Part shown: piece by piece, positions 53,270-63,766 of the stretch
Layout of the letters: each line of letters starts with the position of its first letter
Numbering within the stretch: the stretch's first letter is position 1
DNA from: Verrucomicrobiales bacterium
GTDB taxonomy: Bacteria; Verrucomicrobiota; Verrucomicrobiia; Limisphaerales; J093
Direction of reading: 5' to 3'
Assembly (NCBI GenBank): GCA_024233305.1
Contig: JACKPV010000032.1
Coordinates: 62,001-126,000, forward strand
DNA: 64,000 nt
Notes under the pieces: generated by a model
What the model was told of the DNA's origin: nothing
Seen by the model: the letters and a program-made list of their open reading frames with translations, nothing else
The model's database searches: none
Translations under genes and position numbers: made by a program

Positions 53270-55442
53270 CAGGGCGAGTGACAAAGTAGCTGGAGGGGTT
53301 GAACGGGGGGGCGGAGGGCGGTTGGCGACGGGTCCGAGCGGGGCATGGAGGCGATGAAAGCCCGCATTTGGGCCTGCTTGCGGCTCCGGCGGACACACCG
53401 ATCCCTCCCCGCGGCAGCGCCCCGGGGTGAGCGACTCGGTTTGGGTGGGTCGGCTACACCGGTGGCGACATGAATCGACGGATCAGGCCACCAGGATGGC
53501 GACAGATGTGCAACTCGTAGTCGGGCAGCGACTTCTTGCCCCCGCGTTTGTAGCGCTGCTGTTCGTGCAGGAAGATGGTCAGGGAGCGAAACAGGGACAG
53601 CACCCGCGCCGTGTTGGTCTCCGCCACCGGACAGCGATCCTCATCCTGGGTGCGATCCCGCCGATGATGCTGGCCGTTCTCGATCTTCCAATGACTGCGC
53701 ACCAAGGCCAGCAGGGGCGCCGGCCCGGCCTCGTCGGTCCAGAAACTGGTCGCCGCGTAGACGGTCTCCTCGGTGTGTTTGACCACTTGCCCGCGGCGGA
53801 CATGATCGACCTTGCGGTCCACGCGCAACACCTGGGCCGCGCCGGCCAGTCCCAGGGTCTGGGGCGTGACCGCCACGCACACAGCGCGCCCGGTCTTCAA
53901 CCCGCCCGTGCCCTTTTCGATGGTGCGGGCCTGAGGGGGAAAAGCGCCCCGAGGAGCGATTGGGCTTTGGCGAAGGCCCCTTGGGTTGATTGCCCTTGAG
54001 TATCAGGAGGTAATCGGCCCGTTGCCCTGGGTGAGTTGCCGCGCGTTGGCCTTGGTGGTGTGGGCGGCATCGGTCGTGACACACACCCCGGCCGGCGGTC
54101 CATCGAGGACCAGTGCGCCGCGACCGCCGCCTCCTCGTTGGTGTTGGCTGGCACAGCCACTGGTCCACCAGTCGCTGCTGGTCGGTGACGAAGTTGACCA
54201 GTGTCAGGGCCTTGTCGGCTTTGGGCTTCTGCAATTCTGCCGGGATCTCCTCGGGCGGTTCCGGGGCCGTTCAACGCCGCCGGGGCCGGCGCGGCATTCT
54301 TGACCACCTTGCCGTCCAGGTGGAGGACCTCTGCCCGGCGGGGATCCTCGCGGGCCATCCAGCCGACCAGCACGCCCTTGAGTTGCTCGACATCAATCTT
54401 TTGAGCAAGCGGCGGAAGGTGCGCTCTGGACGTCGCATTGCCGGGGAGCCCCGGGCGCGGGCGGCAACGCAACTGCCAGCGCTGACCGTGATTGAGGCTG
54501 GCGGCGAATTCGGCAATCGCGTGCGGCCCGTCGGAACCAGCCGCCACCGCCAGGGCGATCAAACGCAGCACCGTGGCCAGCGGATGCCGGAGGCCCTGGG
54601 CCGGCGGGGTTCATGCATCTGCTCGGCGAAACACTGCCACAACGAAAAACAACTGGCCCGTGGCCACCGGACGGAAGCCGGCGGCAGGGGCCGTTCATGG
54701 GCGGCCAGATGCGGCGGGAGTTGGGCCGCGCGCAGGTGCTTCAAGGCCGCGGGCCCCAGCGCCCGGACCCAGAGTTGCTTGGGATGGGTGGTGTCGGTGT
54801 AGAAGTCCTGCCAGTCGCGCTGGCAGCCCCAGGTGGAGCCGAGCCGTTGCCAGCCGGCGGCTTTGTAGCAGGTGCCCCGGAAGCGTTTGCGGATCGACGA
54901 AGGTCTCGACCGCGAGCACGGGATGGCGGAAGTGCTGCTGCCAGTCCTGGGCCAGACGTTCACAGCTGAGCTTCAACACGCGCGAGGCCAGATTGGGCCA
55001 GCGCGCCCCGGGGCGGCCAGGACCAGGAAGCGCTGGTTTTGGGCCAGCAGATGGCGACGGGCCGCCACCTCGCGGGCCGACCAATGCAGCCAGCGGTCCC
55101 AGGGCTTGAGGTGGAAGGCGGGCGAACAGAAGACCATTCAGGGCCAGCCACTGCCCCTGAAACTCGGCCACATAGCGCAGGGCCTGGCCCACGGCGGTGG
55201 CGTTCTTGAGGTAGTGCCTGCGGCGGAGAAGGTCGTCGAACCGGGGGCGTTCGGATTCCTTCGATGAGACGCACCTGGACCCCTTGGAGCAACTCGGGTT
55301 CCGGGGGCAGTCCCTGGCTCACCACGTTGGAAAGATGGACCGACATGCCCGGAGTGAAGCAGGGGGAGGAGGGGGTGCCCAGAGAAATCGAACCAAATCT
55401 CTCCCTTCAAACCTCTTCCACGACTCCTTGACAACCGCCCTG
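53270..55442 (-). mobile_element. ISAs1-family insertion element, copy 2
   Basis: A 2173-bp element, in the same orientation and with the same terminal inverted repeats as copy 1. It is flanked right by CTCGGGTGGG at 55443-55452. It differs from copy 1 by scattered substitutions and one-base indels, most of them present in only one copy. Confidence 0.88.
53454..55346 (-). pseudogene. ISAs1 transposase fused to an N-terminal DruA-like (DUF4338) domain, copy 2
   Basis: It has the same architecture as copy 1: DUF4338-like N-terminus, then ISAs1 DDE domain ending in the intact 148-residue block with VRSHWKIENGQHHRRDRTQDE. An extra base near 55261 breaks the frame at the start of the DruA-like part, where copy 1 is intact. 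Conversely copy 1 carries breaks absent here. Neither copy is translatable to a full transposase as given. Confidence 0.75.
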
Positions 55443-55452
55443 CTCGGGTGGG
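55443..55452. repeat. Target-site repeat, right copy
   Basis: CTCGGGTGGG follows the right end of copy 2. A further identical 10-mer lies at 55586-55595, beyond the inverted repeat. Confidence 0.8.
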
Positions 55453-55581
55453 CGCATCTCAGCCTTGTCCAACCCAGACAACCAGGGGAATTGGGGTGCG
55501 GAGCGGATTCCGCCGCCCCAGCGGGAAGTCAACCCTCGAGCGGCCGGATGGGCTACGCGCTCCGAAAATCCTGAGATGCGC
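55452..55581. repeat. Short inverted-repeat-ended segment (MITE-like)
   Basis: GCGCATCTCAG (55452-55462) is perfectly complementary to CTGAGATGCGC (55571-55581), enclosing about 108 bp that also contain a GC-rich internal hairpin (TGGGGTGCGG with CCGCCGCCCCA). CTCGGGTGGG lies on both sides (55443 and 55586). It looks like a small non-autonomous element beside the ISAs1 pair. The asymmetric right flank (TCCA before the 10-mer) makes the exact boundary uncertain. Confidence 0.5.
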
Positions 55582-55620
55582 TCCACTCGGGTGGGCAAAG
55601 TCGGCAATACGCGGCACACG

Positions 55621-56727
55621 ATGCACATGATTCAGATTCACTCCAGCTTGTCCGCACCGAGCCCGTCTCCCCCTGACCGCCTCGGGGGCAGCCTCCCGGA
55701 AACGGGTGGGCCGGGCAACGGTCTCCCAGTCCGGCCAGACTCCCGTCGATTTGCCAGGCGAGGTGCCGCCCGGAATCATGCCGCCCGGGCCGGGGTCATG
55801 GCTCTGACCCTGCTCCTCCCCCCACCGATGCTTGCCGAGGAGGGCGGCGCCGGACACTACCTTCCCGGAGCGACCGCGTCGTTCATTGACGCGTTTCCCG
55901 GTCGGACCGCCCTGGCGGTCGTGCCCTCGTTCGTTTCCTACCAGGGCAGCGCCCGCGCTTCGCGCAACATCCCGATCATCGGCGGATCGGCCCTGGGGCT
56001 GGATGCCACCGTTTACTCCGCGACGGTTCCCGTGATCTACCAGACCCCACTGGAATTGTTGGCCGGGCACTACGCCGGGGGGGCAATCTTCCCCTATGTC
56101 TGGCTGGAAACGAGTGCCAGCCTCTCGTTCGCGAACCCGGCTCTCCCATCGGGGTTTCGCCGGGACACGGCCAACGGCCTGGGGGACATCGCCCTGCTGC
56201 CCTTCATGCTGGGATGGGTGTGGGGCGACGTGAAATCCGACGTCCGGCTGGTGGTCTACGCACCCACGGGCGACTACGACCCAGTTCGACTGGCGAATGT
56301 GGGACGCAATTACTGGACCTTCGATCCGGGGGTTTCGGTCAGCTACCTCAGCAGTAAGATCGGTCTCGAGGCCAGCGCCTTCGCCGGCGTCTGCTTCAAC
56401 ACCGTCAACGACGAGACCGATTACCGGACGGGAGAGCAGTTTCACCTCGACGCGACGCTCGCCCAGCACCTGCCCCTCGGTCAACTGGGCGTGTTCGGTC
56501 TCGGGGCCAACGCGTTCTATTACCAGCAAATCACCGGCGACTCCGGCTCCGGGGCCATTCTGGGAGGATTCGAGGGGCGAACCGTCGGCATCGGGCCGGT
56601 GCTCTCCTGGGCCACCAAGGTGGGCAGGACGGATCTGATCATGGAACTCAAATGGTTGCCGGAACTGAGCGTCGAGAACCGTCTCGAAGGCGATCACGTC
56701 TGGCTCAAGGTCGCCTTGCTCTTCTGA
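55621..56727 (+). CDS. Outer-membrane MetA/phenol-degradation-like protein
   Basis: This is 368 residues from the ATG at 55621; ATGs at 55627 and 55798 are alternatives. The region before MALTLLLPPPMLAEEGGAGH is basic and could be a long signal n-region. The mature sequence is a transmembrane beta-barrel of the Phenol_MetA_deg/SphA type: GHYLPGATASFIDAFPGRTA, then SVSYLSSKIGLEASAFAGVC, RTDLIMELKWLPEL, ending in VWLKVALLF with a C-terminal Phe. It begins about 170 bp from the insertion element. A related barrel (62579-63436) closes the module downstream. The transported substrate is unknown. Confidence 0.8.
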   Translation: MHMIQIHSSLSAPSPSPPDRLGGSLPETGGPGNGLPVRPDSRRFARRGAARNHAARAGVMALTLLLPPPMLAEEGGAGHYLPGATASFIDAFPGRTALAVVPSFVSYQGSARASRNIPIIGGSALGLDATVYSATVPVIYQTPLELLAGHYAGGAIFPYVWLETSASLSFANPALPSGFRRDTANGLGDIALLPFMLGWVWGDVKSDVRLVVYAPTGDYDPVRLANVGRNYWTFDPGVSVSYLSSKIGLEASAFAGVCFNTVNDETDYRTGEQFHLDATLAQHLPLGQLGVFGLGANAFYYQQITGDSGSGAILGGFEGRTVGIGPVLSWATKVGRTDLIMELKWLPELSVENRLEGDHVWLKVALLF

Positions 56728-57196
56728 CCATGGAAACGAGGTTCCGCCCCGATCCAGAGGGTCGACTGGCTTTGAAGCAGGTGGGGCAAACGGGCAAGCC
56801 AGTCGGATCCCCCGTTGAGCGCGAAATGTGATGCGTCCGCAGCCTGCTCCCCAGTCAGCACAGCGCTCGCATTCCATCGGCGCCGTCGTCGCATCAACCA
56901 GCCTTCTGGCAGCGCTGTTGCTGCGGGAAGGCGAAGAACTGTCTCAGGTCTTACCACCATTATGTCGCCTGCGCTGACAGCTTGTGCCTGCGGGATGGCC
57001 TTGCTGGCCGCGACCGGCGTCCATGGCCAGGATGCGTCCCCGCCGCCCCCGAGACTGATTCCTCAGATAACCGTCGATATCGCCCTGACGTTGGCGAAAT
57101 GCCCGAGGATTGAAGCGCCTTCCGGCACGACCGGAACGCCGCTTGTCAAAGTGCTCAGTCAGTGAGAAATGCAAAGCCCAAAGATGAGGTGACAAA
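56728..57196. other. Gap between the MetA-like and DUF1254 genes
   Basis: Apart from the possible small secreted ORF at 56962-57165, nothing is recognised here: no strong terminator, repeat or RNA. The segment includes the ribosome-binding region of the DUF1254 gene (GATGAGGTGACAAA just before 57197). Confidence 0.4.
56962..57165 (+). CDS. Possible small secreted protein
   Basis: A 67-residue frame. The first 22 residues (MSPALTACACGMALLAATGV) look like a signal peptide, followed by QDASPPPPRLIPQITVDIA. There is no known domain, and codon use does not clearly favour it. It lies 31 bp before the DUF1254 gene on the same strand, so it could be a leader gene of that module. Low confidence. Confidence 0.35.
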   Translation: MSPALTACACGMALLAATGVHGQDASPPPPRLIPQITVDIALTLAKCPRIEAPSGTTGTPLVKVLSQ

Positions 57197-60161
57197 ATGA
57201 AGGAATTCCCATCAATCCTGCCACTCTTCCTGGCCGCCACCCTGGCGGGCGGGTACGCCGGCGCGGCCGAGCCGATCGAATACGAACCGATCCCGTCGTT
57301 CATCCTGACCCCCGATCGCGTCGAGACGCGTCTCGGCGCCCTGGAGTTCTTCGACGGCTATCCGAACGCGGAGACCGTCGCCGCGGTCTACGACAACCTC
57401 GACTTCCAGCGCGGCGTGCGCGCGTTTCTGGACGGTCTGCCTATCGCGTCGCTCTACGCCATGCGCGAGGGATTCCGTGAAGTCGGCGCCGTCAACGGCA
57501 CGGTCGGGATCTTCGAAACCCTGATGGATGCGCGGACGCTGTTCCTGACCGCCAACACCGAGAGCGTCTACGCGGTGACCTGGCTCGACCTGAAGGAAGG
57601 GCCGATGGTGGTCGAGAGCGCGCCCAACACCCTCGGGATCCTCGATGATTTCTTCTTCGGCCACGTGACCGACCTGGGCAACGCCGGACCAGACCGGGGC
57701 CAGGGCGGCAAGTTCCTGATTCTCCCTCCGGGCTACGAGGACGAGGTGCCCGATGGCTACCATACCTTCGCCTCGCGTACCTTCGGCAACTGGCTCGTCT
57801 GGCGCGGTTTCCTGGAAGACGGCGACCCGCAGCCGGCGGTGGCGAACCTCAAGGCGCACACACGGATCTACCCGCTGGCACAGTGCCTCGAGCCCCCCGC
57901 CACGGAGTTCATCAACCTCTCGGGGCGGGCCTTCAACACCGTCCACGCCAACGACCTGAGCTTCTACGAGGAGGTGGACGCAGTCATCCAGGAAGAGCCT
58001 GTAGATGCCCTCGAGCCGGAGTTCCTGGGCCTGCTGGCCGCCATCGGTATCGAGAAGGGCAAACCCTTCTCGCCGGACGAGCGCATGACCGACATCCTCA
58101 CGGACGCGGCCGCCGTGGGCAACGCGACGGCGCGCGCCATCGTCTACAGGACCCGCGATCCCGAGGTCTATCTCTTCCCGAACAGCGCCTGGAAGACCGG
58201 CTTCATCGGCGGCAGCCACGAGTTCCTGGCCAACGGTGTCCGTCTGCTGGACGGCCGTTCCATGTTCTTCTACTACGCCACGGGCATTACGCCGGCCATG
58301 GCCGCCAGGATGGTGGGCATCGGGTCGCAATACGCCGGTGCCATGGTCGACTCAATGGGTCGCGCGCTGGATGGCGGCCACACCTACCGCCTCCGAATGC
58401 CTCCGGATGTGCCGGTGAAGGACTTCTGGTCGGTGGTGCTCTACGACAACCAGACCCGGTCCATGCTGCAGAGCGACCAGCCGTTCCCCAGCCTCAACAG
58501 CGAGCGCGGCGTCGAGCCGAACGCTGACGGTTCGACCGACGTCTACTTCGGGCCGAACGCTCCGGAAGGGAAGGAGAGCAACTGGATCCAGACCCTCCCG
58601 GGCAAAGGCTGGAGCGTGATCCTGCGGCTATACGGACCGCTCGAGCCCTGGTTCGACAAGGAATGGCGGCCCGGGGAGATCGAGCGTCTCGACGACATCC
58701 CGGCCGTGGCGGCCTCGGAGGCGCGCCCGCGCATGGCGACGGACATTCCGGCCTCCATCACCACGCCGGATCGCGTCGAGACCCGCCTCGGCACGCTCGA
58801 GTTTTTCGACGGGTTCCCGACGCCGGAGACCGTGAAACTCGTGTACGACAACCTCGACTTCCTGCGCGGCGCCGAGGCGTTTCTGTCCGCGTGTCCGGCC
58901 GCTTCACTCGATGCGATGCTCGACGGCATCGCAACCTTGGGTGTCGATCGGAACGGCGCCATCTCCATCACCGAGAAGCTGCTGGATGCCCGGGCGCTCT
59001 ACCTGACACCCAACACCGAGAGTGTCTACATCGGGGGGGCTCGATCTGCGTGACGGCCCGATCGTCGTCGAGAGCCCGCCGAACACGCTGGGAATGGTCA
59101 ACGACCGCTTCTTCCGCTACGTCGCCGACATGGGCAACGCCGGACCGGATCGCGGCCAGGGCGGCAAGTACCTCTACCTGCCACCGAACTGGGAGGGCGA
59201 GGAACCCGACGGCCACTTCACTTACCGTTCGCCAACCTACCGGAACATGATGTTCTGGCGGGGCTTCCTGGTCGACGGCGATCCCGGGCCCGCGATCGAG
59301 GCCGCCAAAAAGCTGATCAAGGTCTATCCGCTGGGCGGGTCGTCCGACACGGCGAACATGAAGTTCGCCAACATCTCCGGACGGTTTCACAACACGATTC
59401 ACGCCAACGATATACACTTCTACGAGGAGGTCCGCGCGGTGATCGATGAAGAGCCCGCGACAGCCTTCAGCTCCGTACTGTTGGGCCTGCTGGCGGCCAT
59501 CGGCATCGAGAAAGGCAAGCCCTTCGCGCCTGATGCACGCATGACCGAGATCCTCGCGGACGCGGCCGCCGTCGGTAATGCGACCGCACGTGCGATCTCG
59601 TTCCGGGCCCGCGACCCGCGGGCGCTCGTTTACGAGGACTCGGTCTGGTTCAACCCCTTCGTTGGCGGCAGCCACGAGTTCCTGCGCGAAAGCGGCGCAC
59701 GCGATCTCGATGCGAGGACCATGTTCCACTACGGATACACGGCGGTGACTCCTGCGATGGTGGCCAAGATGGTCGGTGTTGGCTCGCAGTACGCGGTCGC
59801 CGCCCTCGACGCCAACGGGGACTACCTCGACGGCTCGAAGACCTATTCGCTCACGTTGCCGGCCGGCATCCCGGCCAAGGATTTCTGGTCCTTTGTGAAC
59901 TACGACCCGCAGACCCGCTCCCTGCTGCAGACGGCAAGCACCCCATTCCCGAGCGTCAGCAGCCAGAGCGGGACGGTGCAGGCCAATGCCGACGGGAGCA
60001 CCACCATCTGGTTCGGGCCCGAGCCGCCGGACGGGAAGGAATCCAACTGGGTGCCGACCGTTCCCGGCAAGGGCTGGTTCACGGTGCTGCGCCTGTATGG
60101 CCCCTTGGAGCCCTGGTTCGACGAGAGCTGGCGGCTGGGCGAACTGAAACCCGCGGATTGA
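57197..60161 (+). CDS. Exported double DUF1254-DUF1214 protein (one frameshift)
   Basis: The signal peptide (PSILPLFLAATLAGGYAGAA) is followed by two complete copies of the DUF1254-DUF1214 module. The first copy carries RVETRLGALEFFDGYPNAET, NLDFQRGVRAFLDGLPIASL and GFIGGSHEFLANGV. The second starts at about residue 515 (RVETRLGTLEFFDGFPTPET) and repeats every landmark, including GGSHEFLRESGARDLDARTM. The frame changes once at a run of seven G (59033-59039). With six G the sequence reads VYIGGLDLRDG and continues. The repaired length is about 987 residues. Such domains occur singly in most proteins. The product is periplasmic or secreted and of unknown activity. The arylsulfatase follows 27 nt later. 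Confidence 0.85.
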
Positions 60162-60188
60162 ACCACGTAACGACCAAAGCATAACGCC

Positions 60189-62586
60189 ATGAGCAATCAT
60201 TCCCTCAAGACCCTCCTTCGCGCGGCAGCGGCGGCCGTGGTTCTCACCCCGGTTAACGCCAGGGCCCAGGACTTCCTGCCGTTCCCCGATCCGCCCATGG
60301 GCGGCAAGGTCGGCCCGACGATGCAGGAATCTGTCCACCGATGGCGCGAGCAGCCGCGCCACCTGCCCGAGGACGCCCCCAATATTCTGATCGTGATGTT
60401 TGACGACGCCGGGTTCGGACAGCCGGACACGTTCGGGGGCGAGATTCACACGCCCACCCTTTCCCGTCTGGCCAGCGAGGGCATTTCCTACAACCGCTTT
60501 CACACCACCGCGATGTGCTCGCCAACCCGGGCCTCCCTCATGACCGGGCGGAACCATCATCGGGTCGGTGCCGGCATCATTGCCGAGTTTGCCAACGACT
60601 GGGATGGCTACAGCGGCGTGATCCCGAAGTCGTCGGCAACGATTGCCGAGGTGCTGCGCTACTACGGGTATGGCACGGCGGCCTTTGGCAAGGACCACAA
60701 CACGCCGGTCGAACAGATCGCCAACGGTCCTTATGATCGGACGCCGACGGGGCGGGGCTTCGATTACTTCTACGGTTTCATCGCCGGCGAAACCTCCCAG
60801 TGGGAACCCACCCTGTGGAAGAACACGACGCCGATCTCGATGCCCCACGTGGACAACTACGAGGACTTCCACCTGACCGAGGCCATGGCCGAAAAGGCCA
60901 TCACCTGGATGCGCCGTCACCTCGCCATGAATCCGGATCGGCCATTCCTGATGTGGTGGACCCCGGGCGCCGTGCATGGTCCCCATCACGTGGCCCGCGA
61001 GTGGGCGGACAGACAAATGCAGGGCAGGTTCGACGACGGCTGGGACGCGTATCAGAAGCGGGTCTTCGAGCGACAGAAGGCGATGGGCTGGATCCCCGCC
61101 GACACCGTACGGGCGCCGCGTCCGGAAGGAATGCCGGCCTGGACCAAGATCCCCGCCAAGGAGCGCGCCTTCCAGGCACGGTTGATGGAGGTGTATGCCG
61201 GTTTCCTGGAACATACCGACGCCCAGGTGGGCAAACTGATCGATGAACTGGAGGCCCGGGGATTCGCGACAACACGTTGGTCCTTTACATCGTCTCGGAC
61301 AACGGCGCCTCGGCCGAGGGCATCGACGGCAGCGTGGCGGAACTGAACTCCCAAAACGGGATCCCAAGCACGGTGGCCGAGCATATTGCCGTGGCGGAGG
61401 GGTTGGGAGGGCTCGACGCCATCGGCGGGCCGAAGATGGACAACATACCACGCCGCCTGGGCCTGGGCCGGCGACAGTCCATTCCGTTACACGAAACTGA
61501 TCGCCGCCGACTGGGGCGGCACCCGCACGCCCATGGTCATCTCCTGGCCAAAGCGGATCACGCCGGACAGGACGCCACGTTCGCAGTTCACCCACGTCAA
61601 CGATGTGGTGCCGACGATCTACGACATCCTGGGAATCCAGCCCCCAAGGTCGTGGATGGCCACGTGCAGGATCCCATCGACGGGGTCAGCTTTGCCTACA
61701 CGTTCGACTCGGCCGACGCGCTGGAGCAGAAGGCGACCCAGCATTTTGAGTGCCTGGGCAGCCGCGGCATCTATCACGAGGGCTGGATGGCCAGCACCTT
61801 CGGGCCGCGGACCCCGTGGGTGGCCCAAATGCCGGACCTGGCGCAATGGAACCCCATGGACGATAATTGGCAACTGTTCGACACCCGCCGGGACTACTCG
61901 CTGATGGACGACCTGGCCTCCGAACACCCCGGCAAGCTGGCGGAGTTGAAGGCCCGGTTCATGTGGGAGGCTGAGGAGAACCAGGTGCTGCCCATCGGCG
62001 GTGCCCTGTACACCGGGCTCAACCCGCAGGAGATGAAGCGTAGCTCGAATACCGAGTGGACTTTGTTCGAAGGGATGACTCGGATCCCCGAAAGCCAGGC
62101 GCCCAATGTGCGCAACGGCAACCTGCGAGCGGAGATCGAGGCCGAGGTCCCCGACGGCGTCAACGGCGTCCTCTTCGCCATGGGAGGCTATGCCGGTGGC
62201 GTGAGCCTCTATGCCCTGGATGGCGTTCTTTACTACGAATACAGCGCGCTGTTGCTGAAACGCGACAAGATCAAGGTCGGCAAGCTGCCGGCCGGTGAGG
62301 TCTCCATCGCGTTCGAGATGAGGACTCCGCGGCAACGCGGAGCGCCCGCCGAACTCAAGTTCTCGATCAACGGCGGGGAGGCGGCCACCGGCACCGTCCG
62401 GCGCGCCATCCCTCCGTCTTCACCGCCTCGGAGACGTTCGATGTGGGCATGGACACCAGTTCGCCGGTTGCGGACGGCTATTTCAACAAGGCGCCGTTCG
62501 AGTTCGAGGGAACTCTGAAGCGACTCCATTTCAAGAACCTCGCAAACAAAGACATGGGTTTCATCCCCTCGCCGGATCATGAATAG
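60189..62586 (+). pseudogene. Exported arylsulfatase (four frameshifts as given)
   Basis: The signal peptide (TLLRAAAAAVVLTPVNARA) leads into an alkaline-phosphatase-fold sulfatase. Metal ligands are in ILIVMFDDAGFGQPD, the formylglycine motif is CSPTRASLMTGR (Cys110) and the lysine region reads TAAFGKDHN. Later segments (LVLYIVSDNGASAEGIDGSV, YTKLIAADWGGTRTPMVISW, DILGIQPPKVVDG) complete the fold. A C-terminal beta-sandwich ends in GTLKRLHFKNLANKD. Frame changes occur near 61265, 61447, 61640 and 62415. Repaired, it has about 800 residues, close to PdsA/AtsA-type sulfatases. Maturation needs an FGE or anSME enzyme, not in this window. It overlaps the next gene by 8 nt. Confidence 0.85.
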
Positions 62587-63436
62587 GGCCACCACTTCAA
62601 CCCTTGGACCGCTGATTGTGGCGGTGCTGTTGTCCGCGTTTACGACCGCCGAAGCCATTGCGGCGACGGAAACAGAAACAGGTGAAAAGCCGGCCAAAAG
62701 CGCGGTCGGCACCGACGAGTCACTTCGGGCAAAGACGCAGAACCCGGTGAGCGACCTGATCAGTGTGCCGCTGCAGAACAACTTCGACTTCGGCATCGGT
62801 CCCAAACACGCCACGCGCTGGGTGCTCAACATCCAACCGGTCGTTCCGTTCGAGTTGACGGAGGACTGGAATCTGATCACGCGTCTCATCACCCCCATCA
62901 TCAGTCAGGAATCCCCGGCGGCGGGCGTGCCGGGCGTCTCCGGGTTGGGAGACCTGAATCCGACCTGCTTCCTGGCGCCGTCGAGACCTTCGTCGTGGAT
63001 TTGGGGTGCCGGGCCCACGTTCACCCTGCCGACCGGCACGGATTCCCTGCTGACCTCTGGAAAATGGGCCGCGGGGCCGGCAGCGGTTGTCCTCAAGATG
63101 AGCGAACCCTGGGTGTTCGGATTACTCGCCAATCATCAATGGGATTTTGCCGGCTGGCGGGGTCGGCCCTTCAACCGCACGCTGATTCAGCCTTTCATCA
63201 ACTACAACCTGCCCCACGGCTGGTATCTCAACACGGCGCCGATCATCACCGCTGATTGGGAGAACCGTTCCGGGGACGAATGGCTGGTGCCGGTGGGGGG
63301 TGGCGTCGGCAAGATCCACCGGTTGGGCAGGTTGCCGGTCAACTTGCAGCTTGGCGCCTACTACAACGTGGTCACGCCGGACAACGGTCCGGACTGGCAG
63401 CTTCGTTTCCAACTCCAGGTCCTGCTCCCAAAATGA
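62579..63436 (+). CDS. Outer-membrane beta-barrel protein (MetA/transporter-like)
   Basis: A 285-residue protein. A signal peptide (LGPLIVAVLLSAFTTAEAIA) precedes a charged linker and a beta-barrel with alternating hydrophobic strands (WVLNIQPVVPFELTEDWNLI; WIWGAGPTFTLPTGTDSLLT; WYLNTAPIITADWENRSGDE), ending in WQLRFQLQVLLPK. It resembles the neuromedin/Phenol_MetA_deg group of putative outer-membrane transporters. Its ATG lies inside the end of the arylsulfatase gene (8-nt overlap), so the two are translationally coupled. It may import the desulfated product. Confidence 0.82.
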   Translation: MNRATTSTLGPLIVAVLLSAFTTAEAIAATETETGEKPAKSAVGTDESLRAKTQNPVSDLISVPLQNNFDFGIGPKHATRWVLNIQPVVPFELTEDWNLITRLITPIISQESPAAGVPGVSGLGDLNPTCFLAPSRPSSWIWGAGPTFTLPTGTDSLLTSGKWAAGPAAVVLKMSEPWVFGLLANHQWDFAGWRGRPFNRTLIQPFINYNLPHGWYLNTAPIITADWENRSGDEWLVPVGGGVGKIHRLGRLPVNLQLGAYYNVVTPDNGPDWQLRFQLQVLLPK

Positions 63437-63766
63437 AGGTGACCCCGGGAACCGGAGACCTCGAATGGCGTGGACCGGCGATCCGAGATCGAAGAGGCCC
63501 TGGAGTCGTTTGGTTTCCTGAATCGGCAACAGGGACGCCGGCCACCGAGCCGCCAGGAGGGCAGCGGGCGATGCTCCCTTCTCGGGGAATCCAGTCCAGA
63601 TCGGCGCCCGCGCCGGCTTTTGAGCGCATCGGCACGGCGCGCCCGAAGCCGAACAGGAGTTGCGGGGTTCCTGCAAATGGCGTTTCCTGGTGCCGATACA
63701 ATGTGGGTCGGAGCAGGCTCAATGAGACTGGAACCGAACCGCGAAGCGAACCTGAAGACGATACCT
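63437..63766. other. 330-bp gap without a recognised gene
   Basis: No domain-bearing ORF, terminator or repeat was identified. Open frames here lack protein-like composition. Confidence 0.4.

Noticed and set aside
51265..55346. A functional Druantia defence system
   Set aside because: The DruA-like domain is fused to an ISAs1 transposase inside defined IS ends with target-site repeats. No druB-E or DruE helicase gene is present.
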